Assembly (NCBI GenBank): GCA_050953425.1
Contig: JBMNMQ010000007.1
Span: 744,001-808,000 of the forward strand
Reading direction: 5' to 3'
Source of the DNA: RUG100 sp050953425
Lineage (GTDB): Bacteria > Bacillota > Clostridia > Peptostreptococcales > Anaerovoracaceae
Length of the DNA: 64,000 nucleotides
The position numbers and the translations under genes are program-made. The notes beneath the pieces are model-generated. The model was not told the DNA's origin, searched no databases, and saw only the letters and a program-made list of their open reading frames with translations. Below are positions 36,039-45,286 of this stretch, piece by piece; positions within the stretch are counted from its first letter, which is position 1; the number at the start of each line of letters is the position of its first letter.

Positions 36039-36863
36039 ATGAAATGGTTTGCCGAACATAGACTGTTTACCGTCGTATCGGGCATTGTCCTGATTCTCTG
36101 CATCGTGATCATTGTGTCGTTCCTTTCCGCGGGCGGCAGCACGGCCGCCGGACGGGGCATCCAGGCCGGATTCTCCGTGATCCAAAGGCCGTTTTCCTAT
36201 GCGGCTTCGGTCATCCGAAAAAATGTGACCGGTATCTTTGAGTATCGTCATCTGCAGAAGGAAAACGCCGCGCTGCAGAAAAAAGTTGACAGACTGGAAA
36301 AGAAAAACACCGAACTGACTCTGAAAAAAGACGAACTGCGGCAGCTGGAAAAGCTGTCCCGCAGCTTTGACTATACACCGTTCCGCTCGTCCGGCAAGGC
36401 CAAAATCGGCCGCGTTATCGAGATCGACAACTCCAACCCATATGTGGTGTTCCGGATCGATATCGGCACCGCCGACCAGATTCACAATAATGATATTGTC
36501 GTCGACGGCAGCGGACTGGTCGGCCGCATTCAGGAAGCGAGCCGGCACAGCAGCAAAGTCGTATCGATTCTCTCCAACAGCAACAGCATCAGCTTCAAGT
36601 CCCAGCGCAGAACCTCCGTCATGGGCGTGCTCAAGGGCGACGGCAGGGGGAGTCTGTCCGGCTATCTGATGAGCACCGACGCCTCGGTGCTCAAGGGTGA
36701 CGTTCTCGTGACGTCCGGCATCGGCATCTATCCGGAGGGGCTCCGCATCGGCACCGTTTCCTCGGTGGACTATGACGAGGATACGCAGCTGAAGACCGTC
36801 AAGGTCAAGCCGACGGTGCATTTCAACAGCGAACAGAAAGTGGCGGTCTACTATGACTATTAA
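36039..36863 (+). CDS. mreC: Rod shape-determining protein MreC
   Basis: A 274-residue membrane-anchored protein linking MreB to the periplasmic-side wall synthases. One transmembrane helix (about 10-32), a coiled coil (about 65-110: HLQKENAALQKKVDRLEKKN) and the two-barrel MreC domain (PYVVFRIDIG, VLVTSGIGIYPEGLRIGTV). It overlaps mreD by 11 bases. Confidence 0.94.
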   Translation: MKWFAEHRLFTVVSGIVLILCIVIIVSFLSAGGSTAAGRGIQAGFSVIQRPFSYAASVIRKNVTGIFEYRHLQKENAALQKKVDRLEKKNTELTLKKDELRQLEKLSRSFDYTPFRSSGKAKIGRVIEIDNSNPYVVFRIDIGTADQIHNNDIVVDGSGLVGRIQEASRHSSKVVSILSNSNSISFKSQRRTSVMGVLKGDGRGSLSGYLMSTDASVLKGDVLVTSGIGIYPEGLRIGTVSSVDYDEDTQLKTVKVKPTVHFNSEQKVAVYYDY

Positions 36864-37371
36864 GCAGGTGACCATCGTCTATGTCGTCGCTCTGCTGCTG
36901 CAGCTGTCGTTTCTCAATGTCCTGACGATTGCCGGCGCGACGCCGAACCTGCTGCTCTGCCTGACGGTCGTGATCATTTTTAAATTTGAGAACGGATTTC
37001 GCTGCATTCCCTTTGCGCTGGTCGCAGCGCTGCTGCAGGACATCTTCTGCAGCCTGTATGTGGGAGTGACGGCGCTGTCGCTGTTCGTCGTCGCCTGTCT
37101 GGTGGCCTGGTACCGCATCTACTTCAATACGGACCTCTACAAGACCACGATGACGGTGGGGGCGCTGGCGACGCTGGTGTACGGTGTCGTCAACTGGCTG
37201 CTGATGACGATTCTGCACAGCGGCTATGGCTTTCTCTATATGTTGAAACATCAGATCTTTTATGTGCCGTACAACGTGCTGGTGATGGCAGCCATTTTCT
37301 TCTTCTTCAGTGACAGATTCAGAAACTGGCTGCAGCTGCAGCGAGAGGATGACGACGAGGAAGAATTATGA
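36853..37371 (+). CDS. mreD: Rod shape-determining protein MreD
   Basis: A 172-residue, very hydrophobic protein with five to six transmembrane segments (VTIVYVVALLLQLSFLNVL first), ending in an acidic tail. Position between mreC and the PBP2 gene plus topology identify it. Its TGA overlaps the PBP2 ATG (ATGA). Confidence 0.9.
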   Translation: MTIKQVTIVYVVALLLQLSFLNVLTIAGATPNLLLCLTVVIIFKFENGFRCIPFALVAALLQDIFCSLYVGVTALSLFVVACLVAWYRIYFNTDLYKTTMTVGALATLVYGVVNWLLMTILHSGYGFLYMLKHQIFYVPYNVLVMAAIFFFFSDRFRNWLQLQREDDDEEEL

Positions 37372-40148
37372 AGGAATTTTTATCAAGTCGATATCGTCAG
37401 CTGCTGGCTGTTTTCCTCGTTCTGGCCGTGATTCTGCTCGTGCGTCTGCTGATCGTGACAACGTTCGAGCATGCCACCTGGAGCAGGACGGCCGAGGACA
37501 ATTCCACCAAGACGATCTATACGACGGCGCCCCGCGGCGATATCTTTGACCGCAACGGCAAGCTGCTGGCCGGCAGCAAGCAGAGCTTTACGGTCAAGAT
37601 TTCCGCCGGCACGCAGAGCGATACTGAACTCAACAACACGATTTCCCGCCTGCTCGCCGTCCTGAACAGCAACCACGATCAGCTCGAGGATGATTTCCCG
37701 ATCCGTGTCAGCGGCGGAAAATATTCATATACCTACGACGCTGAGATTACCAAATGGCTGAAGCAGTATCATCTGCCGGCCGGCACCTCGGCCGAGGATG
37801 CGTTCAATTCCCTGCGTCAGAAGCTCGGCATCGATTCCTCGCTGGACCGCTACGAGGCGCAGGCGGAGATGCAGAACAACCACGGCATCTATCCGCCGAT
37901 TTCCGTCGATACGATGCAGTACACCTATGAAACGGAAAAGAACAATTTCCTCGAACAGTACTTTCCCGATCTCAAGGATTCCGAGCGCAGCCGTCTGACG
38001 GCAAAGCAGGCTTTTGAAGGCATCCGCAGGAACATGAAGATCAGCAGCGCCCTTTCGACGACGCAGGCGCGCCGCATCATGGTGGTGCGCTATGCGATCG
38101 ATTCCCTCGGTTACAGCAAATACAAGGCGGCGACGGTAGCGAAGAAGGTTTCGCAGAAGACCGTCATGCAGCTGGAGGAGGGATCCGACAATCTGACCGG
38201 CGTGCAGGTTGTTTCCGAAACCAACCGCTACTACCCGAACAAGAACACCGCTGCCCACATCCTCGGCTATCTGGGGAAAATCGATGAATCGCAGCTGGCC
38301 AGCTATGAAAAGAAGGGCTATTCCAGCGAGGATATGATCGGCCAGGAGGGCATTGAGGAAAAATACGAGAGCGATCTGAAAGGAAAGAACGGCGCCACCA
38401 AGGTGCAGGTCAACGCTTCCGGTCAGACGGAAAAGGTGCTCAGCCGCTCCAAGGCCAAAAAGGGCAAGGACGTCTATCTGACGATTGACCTCGATCTCCA
38501 GAAAGCCGCCGAGGAGGGACTTTCCAAGACGATCAACGCGATGCGGTATGGCGGCTACGTGTCGAGCAAATACGGCTCGTCGCCGATCACGGAGGCGGCG
38601 CCGAACGCCAAGAGCGGGTCCGTCGTCGCCATCGATGTCAAGACCGGCGAAGTGCTGGCGCTCGCCAACTATCCGGATTACGATCCCAATCTCTTCGCCG
38701 AGGGCATCAGCTCCGACGACTGGAGCAAGCTGCAGAGCGACAACCCGCGCGATCCGCTGGCGGCGACGCCGCTCTACAACATGGCGACGCTGAGTACCGT
38801 GCAGCCCGGTTCGACGTTCAAGCCGGTGACCGCGACGGCCGGTCTGCAGTGCGGGCTGAATCCGGACGAGTACCGCGTCGACGCCGGTGCGATCAAGCTC
38901 GGCGGGCGCACCTTTGCCTGCGTTTCGTGGAATCTCAGCAACGGCACCAAGACCCATGGCTCGCTGAACATGTACCGCGCCATCGGCGTGTCCTGCAACT
39001 ATTATTTCTACGATGTGGCCACCAACAAGGACTGGGCCAGCGGCGGCACGCTCGGCTATACCAAGAAGATGACCTACAAGACCATCACCGACTATGCGGA
39101 GCAGTACGGTCTGGGCAAATCTACCGGCATTCAGCTCGATGAAGCGGTGGTTTCGGTGCCGTCGGAGAAAAAGAAGGTGGCGGCGCTGAAGACCCAGCTG
39201 TCCAATGAACTTTACGCCGGTGCGGAGGAATATTTCCGCAGCGATGTGGCGCACAACAACAAGGTGCTGAAGCGCGACGTGGAGGCGCTGACCGCGCTGC
39301 TCGACGAGGAGAAGCTCGACTATAACGAACTGTACAACACGACGCTGACGCGCTGCGGCATCCGCCGCAACAAACGCGAAAAGCTGGCCACGCGCATCTA
39401 TTCCGACTACTATCCGCAGGCCAGATGGACGACCGGCGATACCTTCAACCTCTGCATCGGCCAGGGCGACAACTCCTATACGCCGCTGCAGATCTGCAAC
39501 TATATCGCCACCCTCGGCAACAACGGTACGCATCATCAGGTCAGCATTGTTCGCGGCGTGCAGGGCAAGGGACAGACGAAGAGCGGCAGGGTGACGCAGG
39601 TGAAAGTTGACGACAAGAACTACTTCTCCCAGATCCGCCGCGGCATGCGCTATGTGGCTTCCAGCGAAGAGAGCAGCGTCTCGAAGATCTTCAAGGATCT
39701 TCCCGTCAAGGTAGCGGCGAAGACCGGTACCGCGGAGCGCGCCGGCAAGGTCAATCCGAAGTCGGAAGTCACTTATATCAAGCAGCATCTCAGCTCCTTC
39801 AATGCGAATCTTACCTGGTCGCAGGTAAATAAGGAGATGAAGCAGCTGATGAAGACCTATCCGTCGATCTATGAGAGCGAGGACACCGCAGTGCGGCGGG
39901 CCGTCATCAATCTCAGCCACGGCAAGGTGACCACCGATGATCTGGATCGCTACAAGAGCGATTACGACAACTTCGCCTGGGTTGTCGCGATGGCGCCGGC
40001 CGATAACCCGAAGATCGCGGTCTGCGCGATGGTGCCGCAGGGGTCGACGGCGGCCAACGCGGCGCCGATCGTCAAGGAAGTACTGGGCTGCTACTTCAAG
40101 TCGACGCGGCAGTACACAAAACTCGACAACAGTTCGAAAATGCAGTGA
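37368..40148 (+). CDS. mrdA: Penicillin-binding protein 2 (elongasome transpeptidase), unusually large
   Basis: A 926-residue class B PBP that cross-links peptidoglycan with RodA and MreBCD. One N-terminal transmembrane helix (11-31), pedestal domain with APRGDIFDRNG, transpeptidase motifs STFK (Ser482), SCN (about 541) and KTGTAE (Lys785). It is 200-300 residues longer than typical PBP2. Two insertions explain much of this: a charged helical block between SCN and KTG (about 590-690) and another of about 80 residues right after KTG before FAWVVAMAP. Start overlaps mreD. Confidence 0.93.
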   Translation: MKEFLSSRYRQLLAVFLVLAVILLVRLLIVTTFEHATWSRTAEDNSTKTIYTTAPRGDIFDRNGKLLAGSKQSFTVKISAGTQSDTELNNTISRLLAVLNSNHDQLEDDFPIRVSGGKYSYTYDAEITKWLKQYHLPAGTSAEDAFNSLRQKLGIDSSLDRYEAQAEMQNNHGIYPPISVDTMQYTYETEKNNFLEQYFPDLKDSERSRLTAKQAFEGIRRNMKISSALSTTQARRIMVVRYAIDSLGYSKYKAATVAKKVSQKTVMQLEEGSDNLTGVQVVSETNRYYPNKNTAAHILGYLGKIDESQLASYEKKGYSSEDMIGQEGIEEKYESDLKGKNGATKVQVNASGQTEKVLSRSKAKKGKDVYLTIDLDLQKAAEEGLSKTINAMRYGGYVSSKYGSSPITEAAPNAKSGSVVAIDVKTGEVLALANYPDYDPNLFAEGISSDDWSKLQSDNPRDPLAATPLYNMATLSTVQPGSTFKPVTATAGLQCGLNPDEYRVDAGAIKLGGRTFACVSWNLSNGTKTHGSLNMYRAIGVSCNYYFYDVATNKDWASGGTLGYTKKMTYKTITDYAEQYGLGKSTGIQLDEAVVSVPSEKKKVAALKTQLSNELYAGAEEYFRSDVAHNNKVLKRDVEALTALLDEEKLDYNELYNTTLTRCGIRRNKREKLATRIYSDYYPQARWTTGDTFNLCIGQGDNSYTPLQICNYIATLGNNGTHHQVSIVRGVQGKGQTKSGRVTQVKVDDKNYFSQIRRGMRYVASSEESSVSKIFKDLPVKVAAKTGTAERAGKVNPKSEVTYIKQHLSSFNANLTWSQVNKEMKQLMKTYPSIYESEDTAVRRAVINLSHGKVTTDDLDRYKSDYDNFAWVVAMAPADNPKIAVCAMVPQGSTAANAAPIVKEVLGCYFKSTRQYTKLDNSSKMQ

Positions 40149-40200
40149 ACAGAGAATGGAGCGCTCGGCCGGAGGCGGAGCGCAGAGGAGGTGAATCGCG

Positions 40201-40971
40201 GTGGGAAAAGTCATTGTGATTACGTCCGGCAAGGGCGGTACAGGCAAGACGTTTTTCACGGCCAATATGGGCGCGCTGCTGGCGCTGCGCGGCAAGAAGA
40301 CAGTCCTGCTCGATATGGATATGGGGCTGCGCAATCTTGATCTCTATCTCGGGCTCGAGAACAATGTCGTCTACAATGTCATGGATGTGCTCTCGGGCAT
40401 GTGCCGCATCCGCCAGGCACTGATCCGCGACCGGCGCTTTGCCGATCTCTGTCTGATTTCGGCTTCGCCGACGCGCGATGACCGCGACATCACGCCGCTG
40501 CATATGGAAATTCTCTGTGAAAAGCTGCAGAAGCGCTTTGACTACATCCTCATCGATTCACCGGCCGGCCTCGGCGACGGTCTGACGCTGGCGGCCGCAG
40601 CCGCCGATCAGGCGGTGCTGCTCAGCGAGGCGGAGATCGCCTCGGTACGGGACGCCGACTGCGTCGACCGGATGCTGCTGGAGATGGGTCTCAGCAACCG
40701 CTGCTGCGTCTTCAACAAGGTGCACGGAGAACTGGTGGCGCTGGGCGCGATGCCGGGACTGCGGGCCGTTTCCCGCGGCCTGCGCATGCGCATCGCCGGC
40801 GCGATTCAGTACGACGAAAACATCTATCTGGCGACCAATCACGGCATTCCGATCGTGCTCAAGCAGGACACCTATATCCGGCGCAACCTTTCGCGCATTC
40901 TCGACCGCATCCTCGCCAATCCCGACGATCCGCTGAGCCTGCGGCGCCGCGACCTGGCAATATCGACATAA
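40201..40971 (+). CDS. minD: Septum site-determining protein MinD (ParA/MinD ATPase)
   Basis: A 256-residue deviant-Walker ATPase: KGGTGKT (11-17), DMDMGLRNLDLYLGLEN and the IDSPAGLG segment. In its usual form MinD binds the membrane and recruits MinC to block polar division. Here no minC or minE is adjacent, and the C-terminus (LSRILDRILANPDDPLSLRR) does not look like the usual amphipathic membrane-targeting helix. It starts at GTG 40201 after GGAGG, 52 bases after the PBP2 gene. Confidence 0.88.
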   Translation: MGKVIVITSGKGGTGKTFFTANMGALLALRGKKTVLLDMDMGLRNLDLYLGLENNVVYNVMDVLSGMCRIRQALIRDRRFADLCLISASPTRDDRDITPLHMEILCEKLQKRFDYILIDSPAGLGDGLTLAAAAADQAVLLSEAEIASVRDADCVDRMLLEMGLSNRCCVFNKVHGELVALGAMPGLRAVSRGLRMRIAGAIQYDENIYLATNHGIPIVLKQDTYIRRNLSRILDRILANPDDPLSLRRRDLAIST

Positions 40972-41002
40972 GAACGGCGGCACTGTGCCGTAGAAAAATC
41001 AG

Positions 41003-41034
41003 AGCTGCGATCCCGGGCGGGATGGCAGCTTTTT
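41003..41034. terminator. Terminator between convergent minD and rodA
   Basis: AGCTGC-G-ATCCC, loop, GGGAT-G-GCAGCT, then TTTT on the plus strand; the minus strand has GATTTTTC after the stem, so it can act both ways. Confidence 0.88.
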
Positions 41035-41082
41035 CGATGCGCGAAAAATCCGAATGATCTGCTGCGGCGAATGCGCGGGGAC

Positions 41083-42192
41083 TCAGAACTGCACGCCGCG
41101 GCTGCGGATGGCGACGTTGGCCACCAGGCCGACGGCGATCATATTGGCCAGTACCGAGGATCCGCCGTAGCTGATGAACGGCAGGGTGATGCCGGTGCAG
41201 GGCATGATGCCCATCGTCATGCCGATGTTTTCAAAGATCTGAAAGACAAACATGGCGACGACGCCGATGACGATCAGCTTGCCGTAGATGTCCTTGCAGG
41301 AGTGCGCGATTTTCATGATCGTCCAGATGAACCAGACGTAGATGGCGATCAGCACCGCGCCGCCGATGAAGCCGAGTTCCTCGACCAGTACCGAAAAGAC
41401 AAAGTCCGAATTGCGCACCGGCAGAAAATCGAGATCCTTCTGCGTGCCCCGGAACAGTCCCTTGCCCGTCAGTCCGCCGGAGCCGATGGCGATCTTTGAC
41501 TGCCAGACGTTCCAGTTGCTGCCGATCGAGAGGTTGTCGGGATGGAGAAAGGCGTCGATGCGCTCCTTCTGGTAGTCCGCCATAAAATGGTAGGCGACGG
41601 GGACGCAGACCGCGACCAGGCCGCAGCATTTGGCGAAGAGCGCGCCGTCGATGCCGGCGACAAAGAGCATCACCACCCAGATGACCATGAAAACAAGGGC
41701 ACTGCCGAGATCCTGGATCAGGACGATGCCGATGAACGGCAGCGCGTAGAGCAGGGCCCTGACGACGGCCGCAAACGAGTAGAGCTTGTCCTTGTTGCGC
41801 TTGAGGTAGATGCCCATCAGCAGAATGAAGGTGATCTTGACGATTTCGGAGGGCTGGAAGGTTGTAAAGCCGAGCGTAATCCAGGAGCGGGCGCCGTTCA
41901 TTTCCACGCCCAGTCCGGGCACGTACACCAGCAGCAGAAAGATCAGCGAGCCGATATAGAGCTGCTTTTCCACATCCTGAAAGACTTCGTAATCCATGTT
42001 CGCGAGGACGACGACGCAGAGGTATCCGAGCACGTAGGCGGCGCTCTGAATCAGCACGGTTTTGTCCGTCAGATGCACGCCGTCGTCGTAGGACGTCGAG
42101 ATCATCATCAGGATGCTGATTCCCGCCATGGCCAGGGGCAGCAGCAGCAGAGGCCGCGGCGTTCCCCGGAAAAGATTTGCAAAATACTTCAT
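41083..42192 (-). CDS. rodA: Rod shape-determining protein RodA (SEDS glycosyltransferase)
   Basis: A 369-residue SEDS-family peptidoglycan polymerase with about ten transmembrane segments. GARSWITLGFTTFQPSEIVKI and the C-terminal ITLPFISYGGSS are diagnostic. It partners PBP2. The gene is on the opposite strand, convergent with mreBCD-mrdA-minD, so it is not in the same transcript. It is divergent from rny. Confidence 0.93.
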   Translation of the reverse strand: MKYFANLFRGTPRPLLLLPLAMAGISILMMISTSYDDGVHLTDKTVLIQSAAYVLGYLCVVVLANMDYEVFQDVEKQLYIGSLIFLLLVYVPGLGVEMNGARSWITLGFTTFQPSEIVKITFILLMGIYLKRNKDKLYSFAAVVRALLYALPFIGIVLIQDLGSALVFMVIWVVMLFVAGIDGALFAKCCGLVAVCVPVAYHFMADYQKERIDAFLHPDNLSIGSNWNVWQSKIAIGSGGLTGKGLFRGTQKDLDFLPVRNSDFVFSVLVEELGFIGGAVLIAIYVWFIWTIMKIAHSCKDIYGKLIVIGVVAMFVFQIFENIGMTMGIMPCTGITLPFISYGGSSVLANMIAVGLVANVAIRSRGVQF

Positions 42193-42209
42193 TCTTTGCC
42201 TTTCGTTTC

Positions 42210-42239
42210 TTGACAGAAAGCGAACATTGACATTATAAT
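42210..42239 (+). promoter_or_regulatory. Promoter of rny
   Basis: Perfect TTGACA (42210-42215), 18-base spacer, perfect TATAAT (42234-42239), about 100 bases before the start codon. Confidence 0.8.
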
Positions 42240-42340
42240 ATTCGAGTATGAATATATCAAGGTTTTATTACTGGTAATACGAAGAGCTCTTTTCTTTCAA
42301 TCATACGAGCAAATAAGATTGAAAGGAGGTGTTTTTATAT

Positions 42341-43885
42341 ATGCCAATTCAGCTGTTAACCGTGATCTTCTGCATTATCGCGGCGCTGATCGGGCTGCTT
42401 GCCGGATACATCATCCGCAAGACGCTCGGTGAGAAAGCCATCGGCAGCGCGGAAACAAAGGCGAGAAATATCGTTCTCGACGCAGAAAACAAGGCGGAGG
42501 CCATCAAGAAGGAAATCGCCGTCGAAGCCAAAGAGGACGCTATTAAATATAAAAACGAAGCGGAAAAGGAAATCAAAGAGAGAAGAAACGAAGTATCCAA
42601 ATCCGAGAGGAGAGTAAACCAGAAAGAGGAGAGTGTTGATCGCAAGCTCGAAAACATCGAAAGAAAAGAACAGAGTATTACAGCAAAGGAACAGAATGTC
42701 AACCGCAAACTGAAGAACCTCGATGAGCTCCATCAGCAGCAGGTAGAGGAACTGGAGAAGATTTCCGGCTATACCCGGGATGAGGCCAAGGACATCCTCC
42801 TGCAGCAGGTCGAGAGCGATGTGCGGGCCGACGCCTCGAAGATGATTCGGGACATCGAGACCGAAGCCAGGGACGAGGCGGACAAGCGGGCCAAGGAAAT
42901 CATCGTCGGCGCGATCCAGCGCTGTGCTGCGGACCATGTGGCCGAGAGCACGGTATCCGTGGTCAATCTGCCCAACGAAGAGATGAAGGGCCGCATCATC
43001 GGCCGCGAGGGCCGCAATATCCGCACCATCGAGAACCTCACCGGCATCGAACTGATTATCGATGATACACCCGAAGCCGTCATCCTTTCCGGCTTTGACC
43101 CGGTGCGTCGGGAGGTGGCCAGACTGGCGCTGGAAAAGCTGATCGTCGACGGACGCATCCATCCGGCCCGCATCGAGGAAACGGTGCATAAGGCGGAGAA
43201 GGAAGTCAACCAGGCGATCAAGGAAGCCGGCGAACAGGCGACCTTCGACGTCGGCGTGCACAACCTTCACCCGGAACTGGTCAAACTGCTGGGCCGCCTG
43301 AAATACCGGACGTCCTACGGGCAGAATGTCCTCAAGCATTCCGAGGAAGTGGCCTATCTTGCCGGCCTGATGGCCGGAGAACTGGGGCTCGACGCCAAAC
43401 TGGCCAAGAGAGCCGGCCTGCTGCATGATATCGGCAAGGCACTCGACCACGACCGCGAGGGAACGCACGTGGATCTGGGCATGGAGGTACTGAAAAAGTA
43501 CGAAGAGCCGCAGGCAGTCATCGACGCGATGGCCGCTCACCACGGCGACTACGAACCCAAGAGTCTCGAAGCGGTGCTGATCGCCGCGGCCGACGCCCTC
43601 TCGGCGGCCCGGCCGGGAGCCCGGCGGGAGACGCTGGAGAGCTATATCAAGCGGCTGGAGTCGCTGGAGGAAATCGCCAATACGACACCGGGCGTCGAAC
43701 GCTCGTACGCGATCCAGGCGGGACGCGAAATCCGCATCATCGCCGAGCCGGACAAGGTCAAGGACGAAGAGATGCCGATGCTGGCGCGGGAGATCGCCAA
43801 GAAAGTCGAGGACGGCCTCGACTATCCGGGGCAGATCAAGGTCAACATCATTCGCGAAACGCGGGCGGTTGAATACGCAAAGTAA
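42341..43885 (+). CDS. rny: Ribonuclease Y
   Basis: A 514-residue membrane-bound endoribonuclease that starts mRNA decay in Firmicutes. N-terminal transmembrane helix (1-25), long coiled coil (about 30-190, Lys/Glu-rich), KH domain (about 205-265: GRIIGREGRNIRTIENLTG) and HD domain with LLHDIGKALDHD. ATG 42341 lies about 12 bases after AAAGGAGG; GTG 42329 is in frame but overlaps that site. Confidence 0.95.
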   Translation: MPIQLLTVIFCIIAALIGLLAGYIIRKTLGEKAIGSAETKARNIVLDAENKAEAIKKEIAVEAKEDAIKYKNEAEKEIKERRNEVSKSERRVNQKEESVDRKLENIERKEQSITAKEQNVNRKLKNLDELHQQQVEELEKISGYTRDEAKDILLQQVESDVRADASKMIRDIETEARDEADKRAKEIIVGAIQRCAADHVAESTVSVVNLPNEEMKGRIIGREGRNIRTIENLTGIELIIDDTPEAVILSGFDPVRREVARLALEKLIVDGRIHPARIEETVHKAEKEVNQAIKEAGEQATFDVGVHNLHPELVKLLGRLKYRTSYGQNVLKHSEEVAYLAGLMAGELGLDAKLAKRAGLLHDIGKALDHDREGTHVDLGMEVLKKYEEPQAVIDAMAAHHGDYEPKSLEAVLIAAADALSAARPGARRETLESYIKRLESLEEIANTTPGVERSYAIQAGREIRIIAEPDKVKDEEMPMLAREIAKKVEDGLDYPGQIKVNIIRETRAVEYAK

Positions 43886-43890
43886 CACCG

Positions 43891-43915
43891 AAGGGGCGGC
43901 AGTGCTGCCCCTTTT
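43891..43915 (+). terminator. Weak terminator after rny
   Basis: AAGGGGCGGCA and TGCTGCCCCTT pair with one mismatch, two-base gap in the loop, followed by TTCTCTG. Read-through into the cysteine desulfurase gene is possible. Confidence 0.55.
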
Positions 43916-44033
43916 CTCTGCCGTTGCGGCGCCTGCCGGGACGGGCCCGCCCGCGCACGGCCGGAACCGCGCCGGGCGGTCTGCCTTTCCGCCGGCGGGC
44001 GGACCGCCGGGCGGCAGTCAGAAGGAGCAGAAA

Positions 44034-45191
44034 TTGCAGGAACAGAAACAGCAGAAGGAAATCTATCTCGATAACAGCGCCACGACGCGGCAGCTCGACA
44101 GCGTCACCGCGGCCATGGTGACGATGATGCGGGACAACTACGGCAATCCGTCGTCGCTGCATCACCGCGGGCTGCTGGCCGAGCAGGCCGTCAAGGAGGC
44201 CCGCCGGCAGGCGGCGCAGGCGCTCGGCGTGCGCGGCGGCACACTGGTCTTTACGTCCGGCGGCACCGAGGCCGACAATATGGCGGTGGCCGGCGTCTGT
44301 GCGGCGCGGCGGCGCCTCGGACGACGCATCATCACCACCCGCATCGAGCATCCGGCGGTGCTGGAAGCGTTCCGCCGCATGGAGGAACAGGGCTTTGAGA
44401 CCGTCTATCTTGACGTCGACGGCGACGGCCGCGTCGATCCCGCGCAGCTTGACAGCGTGATGGACGATGAAACGATTCTGATTTCCGTGATGCAGGTCAA
44501 CAACGAAGTCGGCACCGTGCAGCCGCTCGACGAGATTGCCGCCGTGCGTCGCAACGCACTGCTGCACAGCGACTGCGTGCAGGGATTCGGCCGCCTGCCG
44601 CTGCCGGCGCGCGCCGATCTCTGGACCGTCAGCGGTCACAAGATCCATGGGCCCAAGGGCAGCGGCGCTCTCTGCTGGCGCGAAGGCGTGCGCGTCCTGC
44701 CGCTGCTGGTCGGCGGCGGCCAGGAGAACGGCCTGCGCTCGGGCACCGAAAACACGCCGGCGATTGTCGGCTTCGGCGCTGCGGCCGCTGAGGCGGCGCA
44801 GCGTCTGGAGGAAAACAGCGAGCGCATGCGCCGGGTCGGCGAGCATCTGCGCCGCGGCATCCTCGAGGAAATCCCCGACGTGCGCGTCAACACCCCGGAG
44901 AAGGGCAGCGCGCCCGGCATTCTCAACGTTTCGTTTCTGGGCACGCGGGCCGAAGTGCTGCTGCATACCCTCGAGGAGGACGGCATCTACGTTTCGACCG
45001 GCGCCGCCTGCTCCTCGCATCATAAGGGCGGCAGCCACGTGCTGCGGGCGATGGGCCGGTCGCAGCGGGAACTGGAATCGGCGCTGCGCTTCAGCCTCAG
45101 CGGCGAAAACACCGAGGCCGAGATGGAGGTCGTCGTCGACCGGCTCAAGAACGCGGTCGGACGCTTTCGCCGCCTGGGGCGCTTTCGCTGA
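44034..45191 (+). CDS. Cysteine desulfurase (NifS/IscS family)
   Basis: A 385-residue PLP enzyme that removes sulfur from cysteine. YLDNSATTRQ at the start, TSGGTEADN, the PLP lysine in SGHKIHGPKG and the persulfide Cys in GAACSSH near 330. It is directly followed by thiI, so it probably supplies sulfur for tRNA 4-thiouridine, as NifZ does next to thiI in bacilli. Start TTG 44034 is chosen because AAGGAG lies six bases upstream and the product then begins where the family does; the longer frame begins inside rny and is Pro/Gly-rich junk. Confidence 0.92.
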   Translation: MQEQKQQKEIYLDNSATTRQLDSVTAAMVTMMRDNYGNPSSLHHRGLLAEQAVKEARRQAAQALGVRGGTLVFTSGGTEADNMAVAGVCAARRRLGRRIITTRIEHPAVLEAFRRMEEQGFETVYLDVDGDGRVDPAQLDSVMDDETILISVMQVNNEVGTVQPLDEIAAVRRNALLHSDCVQGFGRLPLPARADLWTVSGHKIHGPKGSGALCWREGVRVLPLLVGGGQENGLRSGTENTPAIVGFGAAAAEAAQRLEENSERMRRVGEHLRRGILEEIPDVRVNTPEKGSAPGILNVSFLGTRAEVLLHTLEEDGIYVSTGAACSSHHKGGSHVLRAMGRSQRELESALRFSLSGENTEAEMEVVVDRLKNAVGRFRRLGRFR

Positions 45192-45286
45192 GAACACCCG
45201 ATGGCGGTCATTGCAGCAAACCCGGAGATCTGCCGGACAACTGCCGCGGATCCGAGGAAGGACAGGACAGGAACGAGGAAGAAGAA

